Source: Austropuccinia psidii
Taxonomy: Eukaryota; Basidiomycota; Pucciniomycetes; Pucciniales; Sphaerophragmiaceae
Reading direction: 5' to 3'
Assembly: GCA_023105745.1 (NCBI GenBank)
Contig: JALGQZ010000015.1
Location: 18,142,499-18,206,498, forward strand
Length of the DNA: 64,000 nt
Made by a program: the position numbers and the translations under genes. Of the stretch, positions 32,601 to 45,360 are shown one piece after another (position 1 is the stretch's first letter; each line of letters opens with the position of its first letter). The notes beneath the pieces are model-generated. The model worked only from the letters and a program-made list of their open reading frames with translations, made no database searches and had not been told where the DNA came from.

Positions 32601-35600
32601 TTATTCTAACTTGTTTAATTTTAATTTGATCTTTTAAGCATATTTATTTTAAAGTTATAACACTATTTCTCAAAAGTTGGTGCTATTTCAAAATTTTGCT
32701 CCATTTTTCCCAATGAAAAGAATTTCTACAGTTCAATTTTGAAAAGCCCAAAATTTTATTTTTATGTGAATTTTAACTATAACTACAAAGATTAAAATTT
32801 TTGGAGATTTTCATATGTCAACAAGAAGATTTACTTTTGAGGTAATTTGGATTTGATTTTCACAAAATGAAGAATTAGGGTTATTTTTACTATAAGTAAA
32901 GCTTATTTAATTCCATGTATTAGAACTTAAAAGTGGGTTTATCAAGTTTTAGAAGCTAAACCCTGGTATACATAGCTTTCATAAAAATTCATAAGTAAGC
33001 AAAAAGGTTTTAATTATGAGAAGATTTCATTTTTTCCTAAAATTTTTCACTTTAGTATGTTTTTGAGTTCAAATCTTTATTTAAACTTAAATAAGCTGAA
33101 ATGAAATTTAAGCTTAGGTTATTTATGAGGCCTTAACTTCTAATAAAAGTAAAAACCTCAACTTAAACCAAATTGGCTTCAGAACCTTAATTAAGGTTGG
33201 CCAATTTCAAAGCCCCCCTATGCAGATATAAAAATTTGGTAACCCTGGCACCTTTCTCAATAATCCCTTTTTTGTGAGTTTTTTCCCTTTGTGCTTATTA
33301 AAATCCATACTAAAGAATTTTCACCTTAGTTTGGACAAAGGTCCTGCAAGATTTACCATCTGTATGATAAATCTAAGGTTAGCTTCAAAGCTACACACCA
33401 TACCTTAATTTTACCACTTTTTTGGTAAGCTAAGCTATGCATGGTGTATTATTACTTTAGCTAAATTAAAATGAAAATTCTCAAAAATTCCTAAATTTAC
33501 ACCCAAAATCTATTTTGGTCTTTGTAGACCAAAATATATGGTATTGTACCCTATTGTAAGACCCTAGGAAAAATTTGATGGGGAATCAAATGGCGTTATA
33601 CAAATTATATGAAATTTTTTTATTTAAACAGTTGATTTAATATTTTTATATCTAAATAAATTTTTATCTTAATTGCTCTTGATATTGAGTAAAAATAACA
33701 CTCAGTGAGGAATTTTGTGAGTCCTTTGGAAGTTTAAGATATTCTTCAGGGCTCACAATCTCAAAGATATTCAAGAGCTCATATATGCAGCTTAAATAGA
33801 GGAAAAAAACACTTTTGATGATTTCTTTCTTCATTTTTATCCGCTAAATAGGAAAACTGGCCAATATTATCTAATACTTTACTTCATATAGCCCTGAGGA
33901 AATGACTTTTGTTTTTCCAATTTATTTAGATTCTCCAGAATTTGATTCTATTTCTCACAAAATATCCACAAATCAATGGAATACACACTTAATCTTCCAT
34001 CACCCTGTTATATATGATAATTCACAGATTCATAGAATCACCAAATATGAACCTGAATATGATTATTAAACTGATATCTGAGATAAAAATAAATTTTATT
34101 TAATTTCAATTATTCTGAATGCTTCAAATCATATATATCTCAATAAAAGATTTCATACTCAATATCAAATCTCAATTGCAAATTAAACATTATTTTCCAA
34201 TACTTTTACATGAAATTCATCAAATTTATCACCAAGCCTAGCCTCAAGGATCATCAATTGTTTTTTTAAAAAACAATCTAATTCAATAGATATTGAAATC
34301 CTACTTCTGATATTAAATATAAGAATTAGTAATTATGAAATTTTCAAATGAAAGGATTATAATAATCTTAGATATTTATAAAATAAAATCCAAAATATTT
34401 GGCCATACAAATGAGGCTCACATACAAAATTTCCAAATCAAACAGGATTAAATTTCAATTTCTTTTGGAAAAAATCTAATTAGAAAGAGGTTTAATTCAA
34501 AGTATAAAGGTTTCCAATGTAAAATGAGATTGTCTTCTTTTCACATCCAAATTCAGGAACTTCAGAATTTATGGTATCCAAGCTAGTCAGTAAAAAAAAT
34601 AATGATATGAATATCATTATCTCAACTTTAATTCTATTTTTAGTATTTTACAAATTAGAACAAACATGTGTCTCTTTAAGTACCAGTACCAAAGATTAAA
34701 ATCAATATATACAAATATATTACAGAAGTAATATAATTTTTCAACCAAAAGAACCAAGAATGAATTATTTGAAATTCCAAGGGTAAAATTACTATTAAAT
34801 ATTTGAATAATGTAAAATGCTTATTGGTAATAGTAGTGGGAATATTCAATTGATAAATCTTTAAGTTGACGACAAATTTATATTTAAATATCATTAAAAT
34901 AATTCATTCAGCTCATTTATACAGCTTTAAGCTGCTGGTTAAGGCTTTGAATAGCTCTCTCTGCAGCTTATAATACCTTCATAAGACTTTGATAAGAAAT
35001 ATTCTTGAATTCATAAGGATAATATTTAAGGTATAATTAGAGGTTGAAATCTGAAATGATTCCAGTTTCATATTGATTTAGTATTTTTAAAATTTCTGGA
35101 GGACTGATGGAGAAAAGATTTTCATACTTTTCAATTGATTTCCAGTCCATCTTTCCAGCTCATCTTCAGCATTATCTCCATTGTAAAGATGAAACTCTTC
35201 TAATGTATTTTCTGAGAATATTTTTTCACTTGAAATTTTTGAAATTAATCATTATTTTTTCATTTTATTTGAAAATTTTGTATGTCAATATTTGATATTA
35301 CAATTCAGCATAAAATAGCTTATTCAAAATGATGATTTTTTAGAATTTTCATGCTTTTCAGAAAAATAAAATGGATAAGTATCTTTTTTCCATATTTATG
35401 AGAATTTGAAAGAAGATATCAAGAGATATATTTGATTAAGCACTCAATATAAATGGGGTATCTTACCAAATAATATTATTTTTCAAATACAGATATTTAA
35501 GAAAAAATTCCAAAAAAATCTACATCCCATGCCTTCAAAGAAACATTCATTGGAATTATTTTGTGAAGTTTTCTTCAAATAAAATGAATTTTGGATAGCC

Positions 35601-38200
35601 CTATATAAAGCCATTCAGCCTTCTCTTTGAAGCTATTGAAGATGAAAGCACATATCCAACAAAAGAGTGAAGAATCGCACAGTGAATTTTGAAAGATATT
35701 TTTCTCAGGACTCTTTAAGAACTAATAACAATATGTTTTATTTCATACCAATTTCTGTGTCCATCCTTCCTCTTATAATTCAAGAAAGTAATGCATATTA
35801 TTTTTTTATTCTTCACACAAAGTGGGGAAGATGAATAATATAGTCCTCAAATAACTATCATTGTGCTCCCTTTTATCTCATTCTTACCTACTTCCTTTGT
35901 GAGCCTGAAAGCTTGTACTGTTTTACCTGCTACACTGTCTCAAACTTCAATTTTTATTTTATTCAATTATTAGTTTCAAGCTTTAACATAAAAATTAGAC
36001 TTTTATTATTTTAAATCTTGATGATGTCATAAAATCATTATATGACATCATTTTATTTCTTAGATAAACTTATTATTCTTATTTTGCTTTTATGATGTCA
36101 TAAGATATTAATATGAAATCACTTCAATTCTTGTATTTACAATATTTAAGAGGATCATTCTTACCTTTTAATGATACCTCAGAGGTCAATTATATATATA
36201 GTTTTTACAGTTTAAATTAGAATCACTTATTACTTTAGAAAATATAAGAGCTCTCAGCATTTACCAAAGTCATTAATATTACTTGAATATTAAATTATCT
36301 TTCATATTATTAGTGAAGCTCATACCACTAATAATATTATAACCTAACCACAGTGGTGTCTCTGTTATCTTACCTTAACAGTATTCCACTAATAATGAAC
36401 TTATTGATTCCTTTTATATATACTGGAAGTCACAAAAGAGACCCCAGCTTAGATCCTTATTAAATTTTTCATTATAAATAGAATATTTGGAAAATGAATG
36501 TACATGTAAATCTTTTTGTTGAGTTTTGTCAGTTAAAATTTTCATTTCCCTTTAAATAATTTCAAAATGGTATTTCAATCACTTATTTTCCTGAAGCTGG
36601 TTTTCTCAAAAGTATGAAAATAGACATTCACCAAATGCTCTTCCATTCAGACTTTTCTAAAGTAATTATTTCTATTGTGTGTGTAAACAAACAATTACCA
36701 CATTCAGAGATATACCACTATATCATCAAGTCTTAGAGCCAAATCCAACACTCCCTTCTGAATCAAAATCAAATAATTCATTGTAAAAGTTAAACACAAT
36801 TTCTTGAAAAAAAACTAAGTTGTATCATATGTAAACATGCATCTCATTAGCCTCACCACTTGGTTTGGAATTATTTGAGGTTATACACAAGAAAACAGAC
36901 TTAAATTGAAATTCTTTCCATAATTAGCTTGTGAGATAATTTTTCAGATCAAAGCTAGGGTAACAAATTAAGATTCTCAGTCAGGATAGAACAAATATCT
37001 TGGGTATAAAACCCTCCTTTATTGGAAATTATTATAAGAATGTTCTATATACTAAGCTTTTTGGAAATTTTCCATTTGTTCTTTTTGTGGTTCCTGAGTT
37101 TGTTTGAGCTCCTTTTTGGTTGTTTATACTAATTTTCATTCAGCTGAATTAACTCACATATGATTTGAGCTTTCCTTGTAGTAATGTAGATTTTCTACTT
37201 TTGTTGAAAAAAATATGGAAATTTCACAAAGTGGAAATTTCATTTATTTCTCCAAGCTATGAATTCAATGCTTCTAGACAGCTAAATGATTCCCAATAAG
37301 TATTCTTGAAATAATATGTCGCTTATAAGCCATATTAATACTTATAGACATTTCTTATCCAACCTGCCTTATGCCAAAAGCCTACCTGTTCCATATCATA
37401 GTATCCAGTTGAATTTCAAGTTATCTCATGAATATAGCCCAATATTGAAGCTTTTTATATATAAGGAATAGATCTTTAGTATAATATAGATCACAGAAGA
37501 TGAGTATAAGAATGGAATTTGCATTTGAGATTTATCAATGTAATGTTTCAATTTTTTTGGGATGTTATAATAGATGCATTTTTGTACTAATGATTACTCA
37601 TTTGAGCCCAATTACTTGACTTTAATACTTGAAGTTTTCATTCACTTGACTAGATTAAATTTTTTTGATATTTAAAAAGATATAGAGTATTTTACAGACA
37701 AATTTGTGATTACAAAAGCTCTTTGGACTGTTACTATGGTATTCCATACTTTTTTGAGCCAGTTTGAAAGACTTTTCTATGAGATGATTATTTGAATATT
37801 GAAGAAATAAAGAGCTTTGATGAGGGACTCACAAAGTAAATGAATTTAAACTAATTCAGATAAATATATCAATAAGACAAACCCAAAGTAATGGTATATG
37901 TAGTTAAAAGAATAAAATGAATATAACACAATGAATGATAATAATAATATTTTCAAATTTACCAATGAAAGATGTGGATCACTAAAGCAGGGCTACTGTA
38001 GTTAATATTAATCTGAAGCTGTATTAATTAACAGTAATAAGAAAGGAAATCTTTTTATTAAAGGAAAATCCACAAACCCCTCAAATAACACATCATCTTC
38101 ATGAAAATACAAGCATAGCCACATGATTTACCAACAAAGATATATTAAAAATTGCATCAAGATAAGGTAATTGAAATCCAATTCAGGACACATAATATTC
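29653..38200. other. Long AT-rich gene-poor stretch
   Basis: About 8.5 kb with only short frames rich in F/N/I/K. A slightly GC-richer segment at 33,120-33,600 has a TATAAAAA word and could be an old LTR or promoter, but no matching partner was found. A near-pure A/T segment lies at about 32,040-32,350. Confidence 0.4.
36021..36051. repeat. Hairpin of ATGATGTCATA / TATGACATCAT
   Basis: A perfect 11-bp stem (36021-36031 with 36041-36051) encloses a 9-nt loop. A third copy of ATGATGTCATAA is nearby at about 36092. TGATGTCA resembles a CRE/ATF-type bZIP half site, but no gene is adjacent. Confidence 0.5.
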
Positions 38201-38229
38201 CCAAAAAAACAGGATTCTCAACCTGAATC

Positions 38230-38720
38230 TCATAAAGTGTACAGATATATGGTGCAATACCTGTACCATATTGCCTCACCTCACCAAATATGGTTCAATA
38301 ACTTCAGAAGATGAAAAAATGACAAGCGCCATATCTAAGAAGTTTTGGAAATATTAATTAATCATTAATTAGAATTGTTTTATCAACCAAAGCTATTTGG
38401 AAATACATCCCAGAAATGACACCATCTCAAAATTACTCCCCAGAAGGAATATCTCATATTAAACAATAATACATATAAATTGTGGTATTAGGTAGAAAAT
38501 TGTGCAATAAATTGAAAAATGGTAGTGTTTGAGGATCACCACCACTCTAAAAAGAATTATGTCAGCCAAAATATTTAAGATATTCAAAGTCTCCTGTTTT
38601 TGAGTGCCTCCATGGAGATGCAAAAGAATATAGATTGAGGGCCTTTATCCCTATATTCTCTCCTTCCTTGTGGTAATTATATATCAAGAAGTAGAATGAT
38701 CAATCCATCTCTTACTAAGA
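38230..38720 (-). repeat. Inverted copy of the 22.3-23.1 kb repeat
   Basis: CCTGTTTTTGAGTGCCTCCA (about 38596-38615), followed by an AAAGAATATA and GAGGGCCTTT segment, is the reverse complement of 22395-22460 with scattered differences. Farther left, TGACACCATCT and TGGTGCAATA words match the GATGGTGTCAT units. Both boundaries are vague. Confidence 0.55.
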
Positions 38721-39342
38721 TTATAATGTAGCTACTGCTGAGATATCATAGCCTTACTAGTCTTTTAATAATGATTTTCAATTAAAATTAGTTGAAATAA
38801 GGACTAAATTGTATAATTTAGACACACCCATTCTTTACTTATCAGTATTATAATAATAAAATAAGTATTAAGAGTCATCTGATAAACCCTATGACCATAA
38901 ATGTTTTATTTTGAAGGAAGAAAATTCATATTAGAGCCCCCTTTAAGATGTATAGCATTATATGGTGAATTTCTCTGGTATTATATTATGTATTGCCTTC
39001 ATTCCAAATTATACCTTACCTTAAAATTGTTAAGTATTGTATTTTTATGTTAAATTATTATCAATTATCCTGTAAATTATAGATTCTTATGAAAATGCAT
39101 CTTCATATCTACCTAAAAGCTATACTATATACTATATAATATTAAGGTTATAGAACCTATAACCTCTCCAGTTACTGAATTATTACCCTTATTTTATTCT
39201 ATATTATATTTAATCATTATACTTCATATTTGTTTAATAATAAATTATCTTTCTGATTACTTATTAGGACTGTTATATATTGATATAAATTCTTCTGTAG
39301 CTCTAAAATACAAAGTCTTATAAATGTATTTTTATCCCTCTA
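38721..39342. other. AT-rich stretch, probably part of the same repeat
   Basis: It has no coding content and is TA-rich like 21.6-22.3 kb, which lies at the corresponding side of the related repeat. Confidence 0.3.
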
Positions 39343-39492
39343 GTGAGATTGCTTGATTTATTCAAAGAGGCCGCTAACACAAAGTTGAACCCTTTGCTAA
39401 AGGATCAATTCAAAAATAAAAATTATTTACCTGTAGCTTTTGCCTCAATGACTGCCTTATCCACTAGCATCCTTGAACAACTTCCTGAGTAC
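39343..39492 (+). pseudogene. Coding-like fragment cut by the Ty3 insertion
   Basis: About 50 residues of balanced composition follow a CCCTCTAG acceptor-like site: L-F-K-E-A-A-N-T-K-L-N-P-L-L-K-D-Q-F and F-A-S-M-T-A-L-S-T-S-I-L-E-Q-L. It ends exactly at the left LTR and target duplication. The frame beyond the right LTR stops after a few codons. I do not recognise it. It may be a transposon gag-like fragment or an exon interrupted by the retrotransposon. Confidence 0.3.
39488..39492. repeat. Ty3 target-site duplication, left copy (AGTAC)
   Basis: AGTAC abuts the TGT of the left LTR and is repeated exactly at 48955-48959. Five base pairs is the usual size for Ty3/gypsy integration. Confidence 0.9.
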
Positions 39493-41061
39493 TGTCACAG
39501 GGGCTCTTATGGAAGCAAGAGGGCCTGGCACTCAGGAATCGAGAGCTCACTTGGAGGGCTCCAAAATATAAGAATAATAATAAAGATTGATTTCTTTAAA
39601 GAAGAAGAATGGAAAAGACAAGTATGCCAAAGATAAAGAAAAGATAAGAAGCCAAAGTCCAAAGATAATAAAAGAAGCCAACCAAGTAAATCCTCAATTA
39701 ACTGTTTCAACCTGCCAGAAAAGGAAATGGAATTAGTAAAGGATATGACCACCAATATCCACTGACAGGCAATGAAGAAAAGAGAAAGGGTGCTGAATGA
39801 CTGACTTAAGATTATCAGTATTAACTTCAATAAGGTAAAAGAAAATAAAGATAATAATAAATCCAATATCTTAATTAACTGGTGAAAAAGTCCCCAGGTG
39901 CTGAAAGGTGGCCAGTATACATGAAAGACTGAAAGACTGATCCTGGAAGGTGGATCACCGGCTGTATTGTCTGAATTGGGCCAATACAGTTCTGGCCATC
40001 TTGAAATTGAGCTGTGTGATTGAATTCCCACAGTGGAAGATTGAATTGGCCCAATTGGGCCAAGGACATACAGGTTGCTTGATTGATGCCTGTATGGACC
40101 CATTGAGTTGTCCAAGGAGTATTGAAATACTTGATGCCTTGACAACTGATTGAAAGACTGTATCACCTCTGAGAATGCCCTTGGAATAATCCTGAATGAA
40201 ATTGACAACCCAACTCCCGCAGGGCCAGGTGATTGGGATCCTTGAATGGTCTTCTGATTGCCGCCATGGATTGCCAGACTGATGAGCTGAAAAGTCCTCC
40301 TTTGAAATGGGTGTTGGATTTTGGGACCTTGAGTTGGAATTGTGGAATTTGGTCCTGAAAACGTCACCATTGAATTGATGCGCAAAAATGGTGCATAATG
40401 GTATATAATACCATATATGCACCACTCCTGCAACCTTGAGTACGGGGTGCATGGAGGAATTGAAGAACTCTCCTTAAGTTGAGGGGAATGCTTGCTGAGG
40501 TGGTTGCCAGAGGACATGGCTTGAGATATGGTCCATGGTGGTCCATGGCCAAAATTGGGTCCTATCTGTTCTATGGCCATTTTTTGGTGTCCAAGAAATT
40601 GATGGCCAAAATGGGCTCAGGTGGGTCCAATTGTGGTTTGGGACCCACCTGGCTTCCCCCTTTGGCCTCATTGGATTAGGCCAAAAGGGGCCTAATTGGC
40701 CTACAAACCGCAGACCATGGACTGTGAATTACGGCCCACGGTCCTTAGAAGCCTTAGGGGGCCTAAATGGCCCAAAATGGAAGATGATGGCTAGGAGGCC
40801 TGGAGGCCCCTAGAAAACAAAAGGACCCCCCAGGCCCAAAATCAAAGATAAAGGCCTGGGGATTGGTGAGGTGGAAATTGGCCAAGGAGGCCAATGATGG
40901 CAGGATATGGACTGAGGCCAGAAATGGCCAAATGACCATAGAGAACCAGAGGGGACCAATTGGCCATAAAAGATATTGTGTGGCCAATTGGCCCCAACTT
41001 GGTTCCAGGTTAGAATTGCTGTAACACCCATGGAGGAGGGTCAATCTTCATGGTTGTGACA
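39493..41061 (-). repeat. 3' LTR (left in window), 1569 bp
   Basis: It runs from TGTCACAGGG at 39493 to TGTGACA at 41061 and is a direct repeat of 47451-48954. The part at 40,540-41,000 is rich in GGCC/TTGGCC words and far more GC-rich than the flanks. The overlapping open frames on both strands (for example 39507-40580) are incidental: they recur shifted or broken in the other LTR and hold no domain. Confidence 0.92.
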
Positions 41062-41076
41062 GTACCCCCCTACCTT
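41062..41076 (-). promoter_or_regulatory. Polypurine tract
   Basis: On the minus strand AAGGTAGGGGGGTAC directly precedes the 3' LTR. This is the expected position for the plus-strand primer of reverse transcription. Confidence 0.65.
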
Positions 41077-41849
41077 GAATGGTGAGCTCCTGAGCACCAA
41101 GATAAGGTAGAAGCCTGTTGAGGCTATTGAGACGGATTGGACATAGGGATTCCAGAGGTATTCGAATCTTGAAAAGAAAATTTTTGAACTGATAATAGTG
41201 TTGGCATATGAATTGAGGTTGACTTGGTCTTCTCTTGACATTTGGTTTTGAAAATGTTGAAGACATGATTTGGCGTAAAGATTTATGATAAAAGAAATTT
41301 AAGAATATATAAAGAATAAAACAAATGAAAGAAACAAATATAAAAAGAGAAAAAGAAAATAAAAAGAAAAATAAATTTTGAGGGGGAGTCCAATCTTCAT
41401 CACGGATTTTGACAGTTGATTTTGAAAGTGGCCAAGGACCTGGATAACAGAAATTGATGCCGGGTGCTCACCTAATGGCCAAGGTGATGTTTTGAAAGAT
41501 TTTAGACCCCTCAGGGAAGTGCACACCAGGAGAGGAACTTACTTTTGGTAGTTACCAATCCTGCCAGTGCCATAAATAAGAAAAATCTTGATAAAAGAAT
41601 GTGTTGAACAGATAATAGCTTGGGAAGGAAATTAAGAAAGGAATGTTCCATTTTCCCCAAGTGGAAATGGCCATAAATTGGAATTGATGTTGAAAGCCAG
41701 GCCAGAAGATCTGTGTCCAAATTGCAAAGTGCTCACAGAGTGGCCAAAGTGATGCTTACAACAAAGAAGAGTAGAATACCCCTAAAGGTGCATACCAGGA
41801 GTGGGACTTACTTTTGGTAATTCCTCTCCCCACCAGGAACCATAGAAAA
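41077..41849 (-). other. 3' noncoding region of the Ty3 element with a two-copy repeat
   Basis: Two degenerate copies, 265 bp apart, occupy about 41464-41583 and 41729-41850. Both contain GTGCTCAC, TGGCCAA(A/G)GTGATG and later ACTTACTTTTGGTA. No coding content was found after the chromodomain stop at 41850-41852. Confidence 0.55.
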
Positions 41850-42200
41850 TCAAGCTTTTGAAGAATTGGGTCCTGGCTTGTCAGGATACAAATAATGGAA
41901 ATCTTTGACAAGATCAGGACAATTCTTGAGGTTTTTGGCTGGTTCCCAAGTGGAGATTTCTGGGTCTTGACTGAAACCTTTCCATTCCACCAGATACCAT
42001 AACCTTCTTCTTTTGAGCTTTGAATCCAGTACTTGAGAGACTTCCCATTCCTCTTCTTCTTCAATGGTGATTGGAGGAGGAGGCTCTTGATGCGGATTTG
42101 GGACTGTTGATGTCTTGACTGGTTCCAGAAGGGAGATATGGAAGACTGGGTGGATGGATTTCCATTGAGATGGAAGCATGAGTACTGACTTTCTTCAAGA
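41850..42200 (-). pseudogene. Ty3 chromodomain (integrase C-terminus)
   Basis: The frame contains W-E-V-S-Q-V-L-D-S-K, then L-W-Y-L-V-E-W-K-G-F, T-W-E-P-A-K-N-L and N-C-P-D-L-V-K-D-F. This is the full chromodomain pattern with aromatic cage positions (Y/W in Y-L-V-E-W and W-E-P). Upstream H-P-V-F-H-I-S-L-L-E-P is the usual linker after integrase. It is in a different frame from the integrase at 42244-43161, so a frameshift lies near 42,190-42,250 and the domain would not be translated in this copy. Confidence 0.88.
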
Positions 42201-42243
42201 TTGGAAAAGGACCCAACCATCTTTCAGACAGTTTTTTGGTGGG

Positions 42244-43161
42244 TCAGGTTGATTTGATGTTCTTGGAAGAAAGCCATACCATGTCACCAGGATTGAAAAC
42301 AGGTGGACTTGCTCTAATTTTATCTGCATACCTCTCAAACCGGTTTATGGCAACTTCAAGTTCTCTCTTGACATCTTTCTGTACTGATTGGATTTTTGTT
42401 GATAACTTTCCAGCAGGAGTATCTTGAGTGATGTGAAATGAGTCAAAATGAGGATCTCTTCCATAAACAGTGAAAAACGGGGATTGCTTGGTTGAAGAGT
42501 GATCAGAATTATTGTAGGCAAATTCAGCCAGAGGGAGCCAGGTGTTCCAATCATCTTGATGATAACTGACATACATCCAAAGATACTGTTCTAGTATCTG
42601 ATTTACCCTCTCTGTCTGTCCATCAGTTTCTGGATGGTAAGCAGTTGACAAATCTCTTGAAATCTTCAGCTGCTGACAAAGATTGGTCCTGAAGGAAGAA
42701 ACAAAGAGGGGACCTCTATCACTGACAATTCTTGAAGGAAGGCCATGCTTTAAAAAGATATTCTTGATGAATAAATGGGCCAAATCTAGTGAAGTGATTG
42801 CAGACATTGTTGGAATAAAAACCACCATTTTTGAGAATCTGTCCACTATGACAAGGATTGAGTCAAATGAGTTGGACAGTGGCAGTTTAGTGATGAAGTC
42901 CATTGAAAGACAAATCCAAGGACCATTTGGAATTGGAAGAGGTTTGAGGAGTCCAAACTTCTTATGATGAATATTCTTGTTTCTTGAACACTGTTGACAG
43001 GATGAGACATAATCCTTGATGAATTGAGTCATGCTGGACCAGTGGAAATCCTGCTTGACAAGTTTGAGAGTCTTCTCTTGGCCAGGATGTCCAGCTAGAG
43101 GAGAGTCATGACACTTTTGAAGAATGCTGAGCTGGATTGTGGGGTCATTTGGGACCACCAC
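42244..43161 (-). pseudogene. Ty3 integrase domain
   Basis: The open frame of about 305 residues holds the N-terminal H-H-C-C zinc domain (H-D-S-P-L-A-G-H, then C-Q-Q-C). The catalytic triad is intact: S-M-D-F-I-T (Asp), S-D-R-G-P-L-F (Asp) and T-D-G-Q-T-E-R-V-N (Glu). The GPY-type region F-N-P-G-D-M-V-W-L follows. It is part of the pol polyprotein, frameshifted at both ends relative to RNase H (about 43,095-43,160) and chromodomain. The listed Met is internal. Confidence 0.92.
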
Positions 43162-43753
43162 TCAATCTTTGAAGAGAAATCAAGAGAATAATCCTGAATG
43201 GATTTACCTTTGCCCAATTCTTCAAGGATACTTCTGTACTGAGAATCTTTCCATAATTTCTTCTGAATTGAGTCAATCAAATTTGAAAAAGATTCCACCT
43301 TGACTGACAAATACCTTGAGGGTTGAACTTCATCCTGTTTAATGAGCTTTTCAAAATTCATTGGATTCTTGCTGATGAAATCCTCCCCCCTCTCTGGATA
43401 GATGTCGTCCCGACATGATAAGACATCCCAAAGAGTAGCTAGGCGGCCAGGGCGGTAAGTGGCTGAGAAATGGAATTCAGCCCAGCGGGCTTGACGGCAA
43501 GTGAGTACTTTGGAGGACATGAAGTATTGAAGAGAAGAGTGATCGGTGAGAACTTCAAAAGGGGAAGAAAGAGACAGGAGAAAAGCCCTCCAGTGCTTGA
43601 GAGCCCAGACTATGCCAAGGAGTTCCTTTTCATGAATCTCATAGTTGAGCTCTGCTGGGATAACCTTGTGGCTGTTGAATGCAATGGGATGTTTTCCTGA
43701 GTCAGAGACCTGACTCAGTACAACACCCAAGGCATAATTGGATGCATTGGTCT
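43095..43753 (-). pseudogene. Ty3 RNase H domain
   Basis: The frame begins T-I-V-E-T-N-A-S-N-Y-A-L-G. The usual first catalytic Asp of T-D-A-S is Asn here (GAT to AAT), which should abolish activity. The later E-K-E-L-L-G-I-V-W-A-L-K-H-W-R and L-T-D-H-S-S-L-Q-Y blocks are intact. A frameshift separates it from the RT frame near 43,755. Confidence 0.88.
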
Positions 43754-45085
43754 CTACAATGGTAGGTAGAGAAGGATTAGAGCAGTGGTGAAAGCCTCTT
43801 TGAGTTGGTGAAACTGACTAAGAGCTTCCTCATTGAGGGGGAAACAGGAATCTTTCTTGAGGAAACTGGTGAGTGAACTGATCTTCTTTGAATAATTCTT
43901 GATGAAACGGCAATAGAAATTGGCAAAGCCAAGGAAGGATTGAAGAGCTTTGAGGTTTCTTGGAGGCAGCCAATTGAGAATCTGCTGGACTTTTGCTTGG
44001 TCCATCTTGAGGCCTTCAGAAGAAACAGCATAACCAAGATATTCTACACTAGAAACATGAAATAGGCACTTGGAAGACTTAGCAAAAAGGTTATTGCCTC
44101 TGAGTCTGGAGAGAACAGTGGACACATGAGTGACATGTTCTTCCTCAGATTTGGAAAAGACCATAATGTCATCCAAATAAGCCACAACATAAACATCAAG
44201 CAGATCTTGAAAAATATCATTGACAAGATTCTGAAAAGAGGCAGGAGCATTGGTGAGCCCAAATGGCATAACCAAGTACTCAAAACTGCCATATTTAGCT
44301 CTGAAGCATGTCAAATGTTCATCACCCTCCTTGATTCTGAGCAGGTTATATGCACCACACAAATCAATCTTGGAGAAGATAGAAGAACCATTGAAAAAAT
44401 TGAGAAGGTGATTCATAGGAGGAACAGGATACTTGTTCTTCCTAGTAACAGAATTGAGCTTGCGGTAATCAACACACAAATGGAGGCCACCATCTTTCTT
44501 TTTGACAAAGAGGACAGGTGCTCCTGTTGAAGAGGAGCTTGGCCGGATGAAACCTTTCTCTACATTCTCTGAAATGTAGGCCCTGAGTGTATCTGACTCT
44601 TGTTTGGATAAAGAGTAGATCACCCCAACTGGAGGTAGAGACCCCTCCAACTCGATATGATGATCACAGGCACGGTGAGGGGGAAGTTTTTCTGCTTTCA
44701 CCTTGGAGAATACATCCAGGTATTGGTGATAGACAGAAGGAACAACCTTCATCACGGTTTCTATTTCTTCTGGCTCTTCCTCTTCATCCCACAACTCCTC
44801 CAGGGAGTCATGATAAGATGAAGGAGGAAGGTCCATATTCCCAAAGAAGAGATTAAGTGAAGATACAGAATTATCTTCTCCAAAATCTTGAATCTCTTTG
44901 AAGACTTTATCTCCAGATAATGGTAATGACTGAGGGGAATTTACGGAAGGAATATGGACAGAAGATGGAAATGATGGTGTTCTAGAATCACCAACCAGAG
45001 CTGCACATGATTTGGCAGAAGAAAAGTCATTACAGAAAGATTTGGAAGGATCACAATAGTCCTTATGATCAGCCCTTGTCTCCAA
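43754..45085 (-). pseudogene. Ty3 reverse transcriptase domain
   Basis: The open frame of 443 residues has an N-terminal Ser/Pro- and Glu-rich linker, then the RT core: V-L-F-V-K-K-K-D-G-G-L-H-L-C-V-D-Y-R-K-L-N, F-S-K-I-D-L-C-G-A-Y (first catalytic Asp), V-M-P-F-G-L-T-N-A-P-A-S-F-Q and the catalytic Y-L-D-D-I-M-V-F-S. The thumb region F-L-G-F-A-N-F-Y-C-R-F-I follows. The active-site residues are intact. It ends in a frameshift after L-K-E-A-F-T-T-A, and its 5' end is frameshifted from the protease near 45,080. Confidence 0.95.
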
Positions 45086-45360
45086 TTAATAGAAGTATTA
45101 AAGTGATTTAGAAAGTCAAAGCCCAATATGAGGGCTTCTCCCTTGGGAGTATCAATGACTAAAAAGTCCCATTCAAAGCTTGGGAAGGAAGGGGACTCAG
45201 AGGAGTCCAAGATAATAAGAGGAATCTTCTCTGGAAGTTCTGACGTAGTCAATTAGTACTTGTGAACAAACTGCTTTGCAATAAATGAGTGTGTAGCACC
45301 AGAATCAATGATAATACTGTAAAAAACATCAGAAAGAGAATAAAAAACAAAAAAATTTGA
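45060..45360 (-). pseudogene. Ty3 aspartic protease (retropepsin) domain
   Basis: The minus-strand text reads S-I-I-I-D-S-G-A-T-H-S-F-I-A-K-Q-F. The D-S-G active-site triad is at about 45,305, followed by a TAA stop after H-K-Y (about 45,253-45,255). The frame 45252-44941 continues through L-I-L-G-F-D-F-L-N-H-F-N, the second conserved retropepsin block. It connects gag to RT. Confidence 0.8.

Noticed and set aside
39507..40580. 357-residue minus-strand open frame in the left LTR, and similar frames in the right LTR
   Set aside because: The frames are broken or shifted in the partner LTR and lack any domain. The sequence is explained as LTR.
44126..44856. Plus-strand open frames opposite the reverse transcriptase
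   Set aside because: They are antisense shadows of a clearly identified RT coding region.
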